NCBI GenBank assembly: GCA_022707885.1 | Contig: JAKIZT010000007.1 | Coordinates: forward strand, 52,634-116,633 | DNA length: 64,000 nt | Source of the DNA: Caldisericales bacterium | GTDB taxonomy: Bacteria; Caldisericota; Caldisericia; JAAYUI01 | Direction: 5' to 3' | Shown here: positions 63,187-64,000 of the stretch, one piece after another | How positions within the stretch are numbered: the stretch's first letter is position 1 | Layout of the letters: the number at the start of each line of letters is the position of its first letter | Notes under the pieces: model-generated | The model's input: the letters and a program-made list of their open reading frames with translations, nothing else | What the model was told of the DNA's origin: nothing | The model's database searches: none | Position numbers and translations under genes: made by a program

Positions 63187-63230
63187 CTAAATCTCCTTTT
63201 TGAAAACTTCACTGTGTCATGCACAAACGC

Positions 63231-63262
63231 AAAAAGCCCCGGCAATTAGCCGGGGCTTTTGT
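63231..63262 (-). terminator. Rho-independent terminator after rpmG
   Basis: An AAAGCCCCGGC/GCCGGGGCTTT stem with 5-nt loop and T run on both sides, 22 bases after the rpmG stop. It separates tuf-rpmG from the genes beyond. Confidence 0.9.
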
Positions 63263-63284
63263 TTCTCATTTTTTATTTATCTAC

Positions 63285-63434
63285 TTAGCGAGCTTCTTTG
63301 TGTTCCGTGTGTTTTTTACAGGTATTGCAATACTTTTTAAGTGTAATCCTGTCCGGATCGTTCTTCTTGTTCTTCATTGTTATGTAGTTCTTGTTCTTAC
63401 AGGTTGTGCAAGAAAGGTGTATTTTTTCTCTCAT
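63285..63434 (-). CDS. rpmG: 50S ribosomal protein L33
   Basis: 49 residues read directly from the minus strand: it begins [12 protein letters not shown] and ends [10 protein letters not shown]. The CTTC and CNTC pairs form the zinc site of the C+ form of L33. Family positions [22 protein letters not shown] are clear. It starts four bases after the tuf stop. Confidence 0.95.
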   Translation of the reverse strand: MREKIHLSCTTCKNKNYITMKNKKNDPDRITLKKYCNTCKKHTEHKEAR

Positions 63435-63438
63435 TTTA

Positions 63439-64000
63439 TTACTCCAGAATTTCGGTGACTACACCGGCTCCGATGGTACGGCCACCTTCACGGATGGCGA
63501 AGCGGAGTCCGAGTTCCATGGCTACCGGGACGATGAGTTCGGCTTCCATCTTCACGTTGTCGCCTGGCATGGCCATTTCAACACCCTGTGGGAGTTTGAT
63601 ACCGCCGGTGACATCAGTGGTCCTGAAGTAGAACTGTGGACGATAGCCGGTAAAGAATGCCTTGTGACGTCCACCCTCTTCCTTGGAGAGAATATAGACC
63701 TCGGCAGAGAACTTCTTGTGCGGGTTGATTGATGCAACCTTGCAGACGACCTGTCCCCTTTCGACATCCTTATAGTCGATGCCTCTGAGGAGGAGTCCGA
63801 CGTTGTCGCCAGCCTGGCCGTAGTCAAGGAGCTTGCGGAACATTTCGACACCGGTGCAGACGGTTTTCCTTCTCTCGTCCTTCATTCCAACGATTTCGAC
63901 TTCCTCGCCGACCTTTATCTGTCCTCTTTCAATACGACCGGTGACAACAGTGCCACGGCCAGTGATTGTGAAGACGTCTTCGATTGGCATAAGGAATGGC
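63439..64000 (-). CDS. tuf: Elongation factor Tu, C-terminal part (5' end outside window)
   Basis: The open frame runs off the right edge and gives about 187 residues covering domains 2 and 3: [34 protein letters not shown], then [32 protein letters not shown] and the terminal [17 protein letters not shown]. It delivers aminoacyl-tRNA to the ribosome. The GTP-binding domain lies beyond the window. Confidence 0.97.
   Translation of the reverse strand, partial: PFLMPIEDVFTITGRGTVVTGRIERGQIKVGEEVEIVGMKDERRKTVCTGVEMFRKLLDYGQAGDNVGLLLRGIDYKDVERGQVVCKVASINPHKKFSAEVYILSKEEGGRHKAFFTGYRPQFYFRTTDVTGGIKLPQGVEMAMPGDNVKMEAELIVPVAMELGLRFAIREGGRTIGAGVVTEILE

Noticed and set aside
1..64000. CRISPR arrays, insertion sequences, prophage or integrase genes
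   Set aside because: No repeated spacer-like arrays, transposase or integrase motifs, or phage structural genes were seen on either strand.

Overview
The window comes from a bacterial chromosome of moderate GC content with heavy AGA/AGG use for arginine. It has no phage, IS or CRISPR content. The gene set suggests an anaerobic, peptide-consuming heterotroph with a peptidoglycan wall and some Gram-positive-like traits: DivIVA, YtxH, SLH-like modules, and surface proteins with copper-amine-oxidase-type 'stalk' domains. It also decodes selenocysteine. Deep-branching lineages such as Caldisericota or Coprothermobacterota, or a Bacillota relative, would fit, but the taxon cannot be fixed from this sequence alone.

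Layout. 1-4.7 kb: PspC protein, methylglyoxal synthase, a lysine-2,3-aminomutase-family radical SAM enzyme, tRNA-Ala, a lipoprotein, LspA and DivIVA. 4.75-18 kb (minus strand): one large peptide-uptake locus with three family-5 solute-binding proteins, two permease pairs and a single ATPase pair. Two of the binding proteins carry SLH-like N-termini. 18-23.9 kb (minus): the overlapping cell-wall operon murD-ftsW-murG-murC-murB. 24-28.4 kb (plus): a secreted protein, a gamma-class carbonic anhydrase-like protein, an NCS2 purine-type permease and a UPF0173 metal hydrolase. 28.5-37 kb (plus): a large stalk-domain surface protein, a Ycf45-like R3H ATPase, ProS, a glycosyltransferase and dihydrolipoyl dehydrogenase. 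37-43 kb: a frameshifted membrane gene, a nitronate-monooxygenase-family protein, AlkD, DUF486, a PQQ-propeller/stalk protein and small genes. 43-48.4 kb (minus): two PEGA/propeller proteins leading into a selenocysteine-containing selD. 48.4-56.2 kb (plus): small membrane proteins, a promoter with a structured RNA leader ahead of a DUF948/YtxH/AI-2E gene set, a HAD phosphatase, a cohesin/stalk protein, a biotin-synthase-like radical SAM enzyme and a PDZ lipoprotein. 56-64 kb (minus): tRNA-Trp-secE-nusG-rplK-rplA-(L10 leader)-rplJ-rplL, then, beyond a block of unrelated genes, rpmG and the end of tuf.

How the genes fit together. Peptide import dominates the first third and could feed amino-acid catabolism (aminomutase-type enzyme, dihydrolipoyl dehydrogenase). 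The mur-ftsW operon, divIVA, M23 peptidase and lspA cover wall growth, division and lipoprotein maturation. Several surface proteins share an architecture of signal peptide, Ig-like or propeller domains and a stalk domain.

The most notable observations are: (1) an orphan-looking structured RNA leader at about 49448-49630, with mutually exclusive helices next to a Shine-Dalgarno sequence; (2) an in-frame UGA with a SECIS-like hairpin in selD; (3) SLH-like/solute-binding-protein fusions; (4) a probable AUC start codon; (5) a tetranucleotide-repeat frameshift in a small membrane gene.
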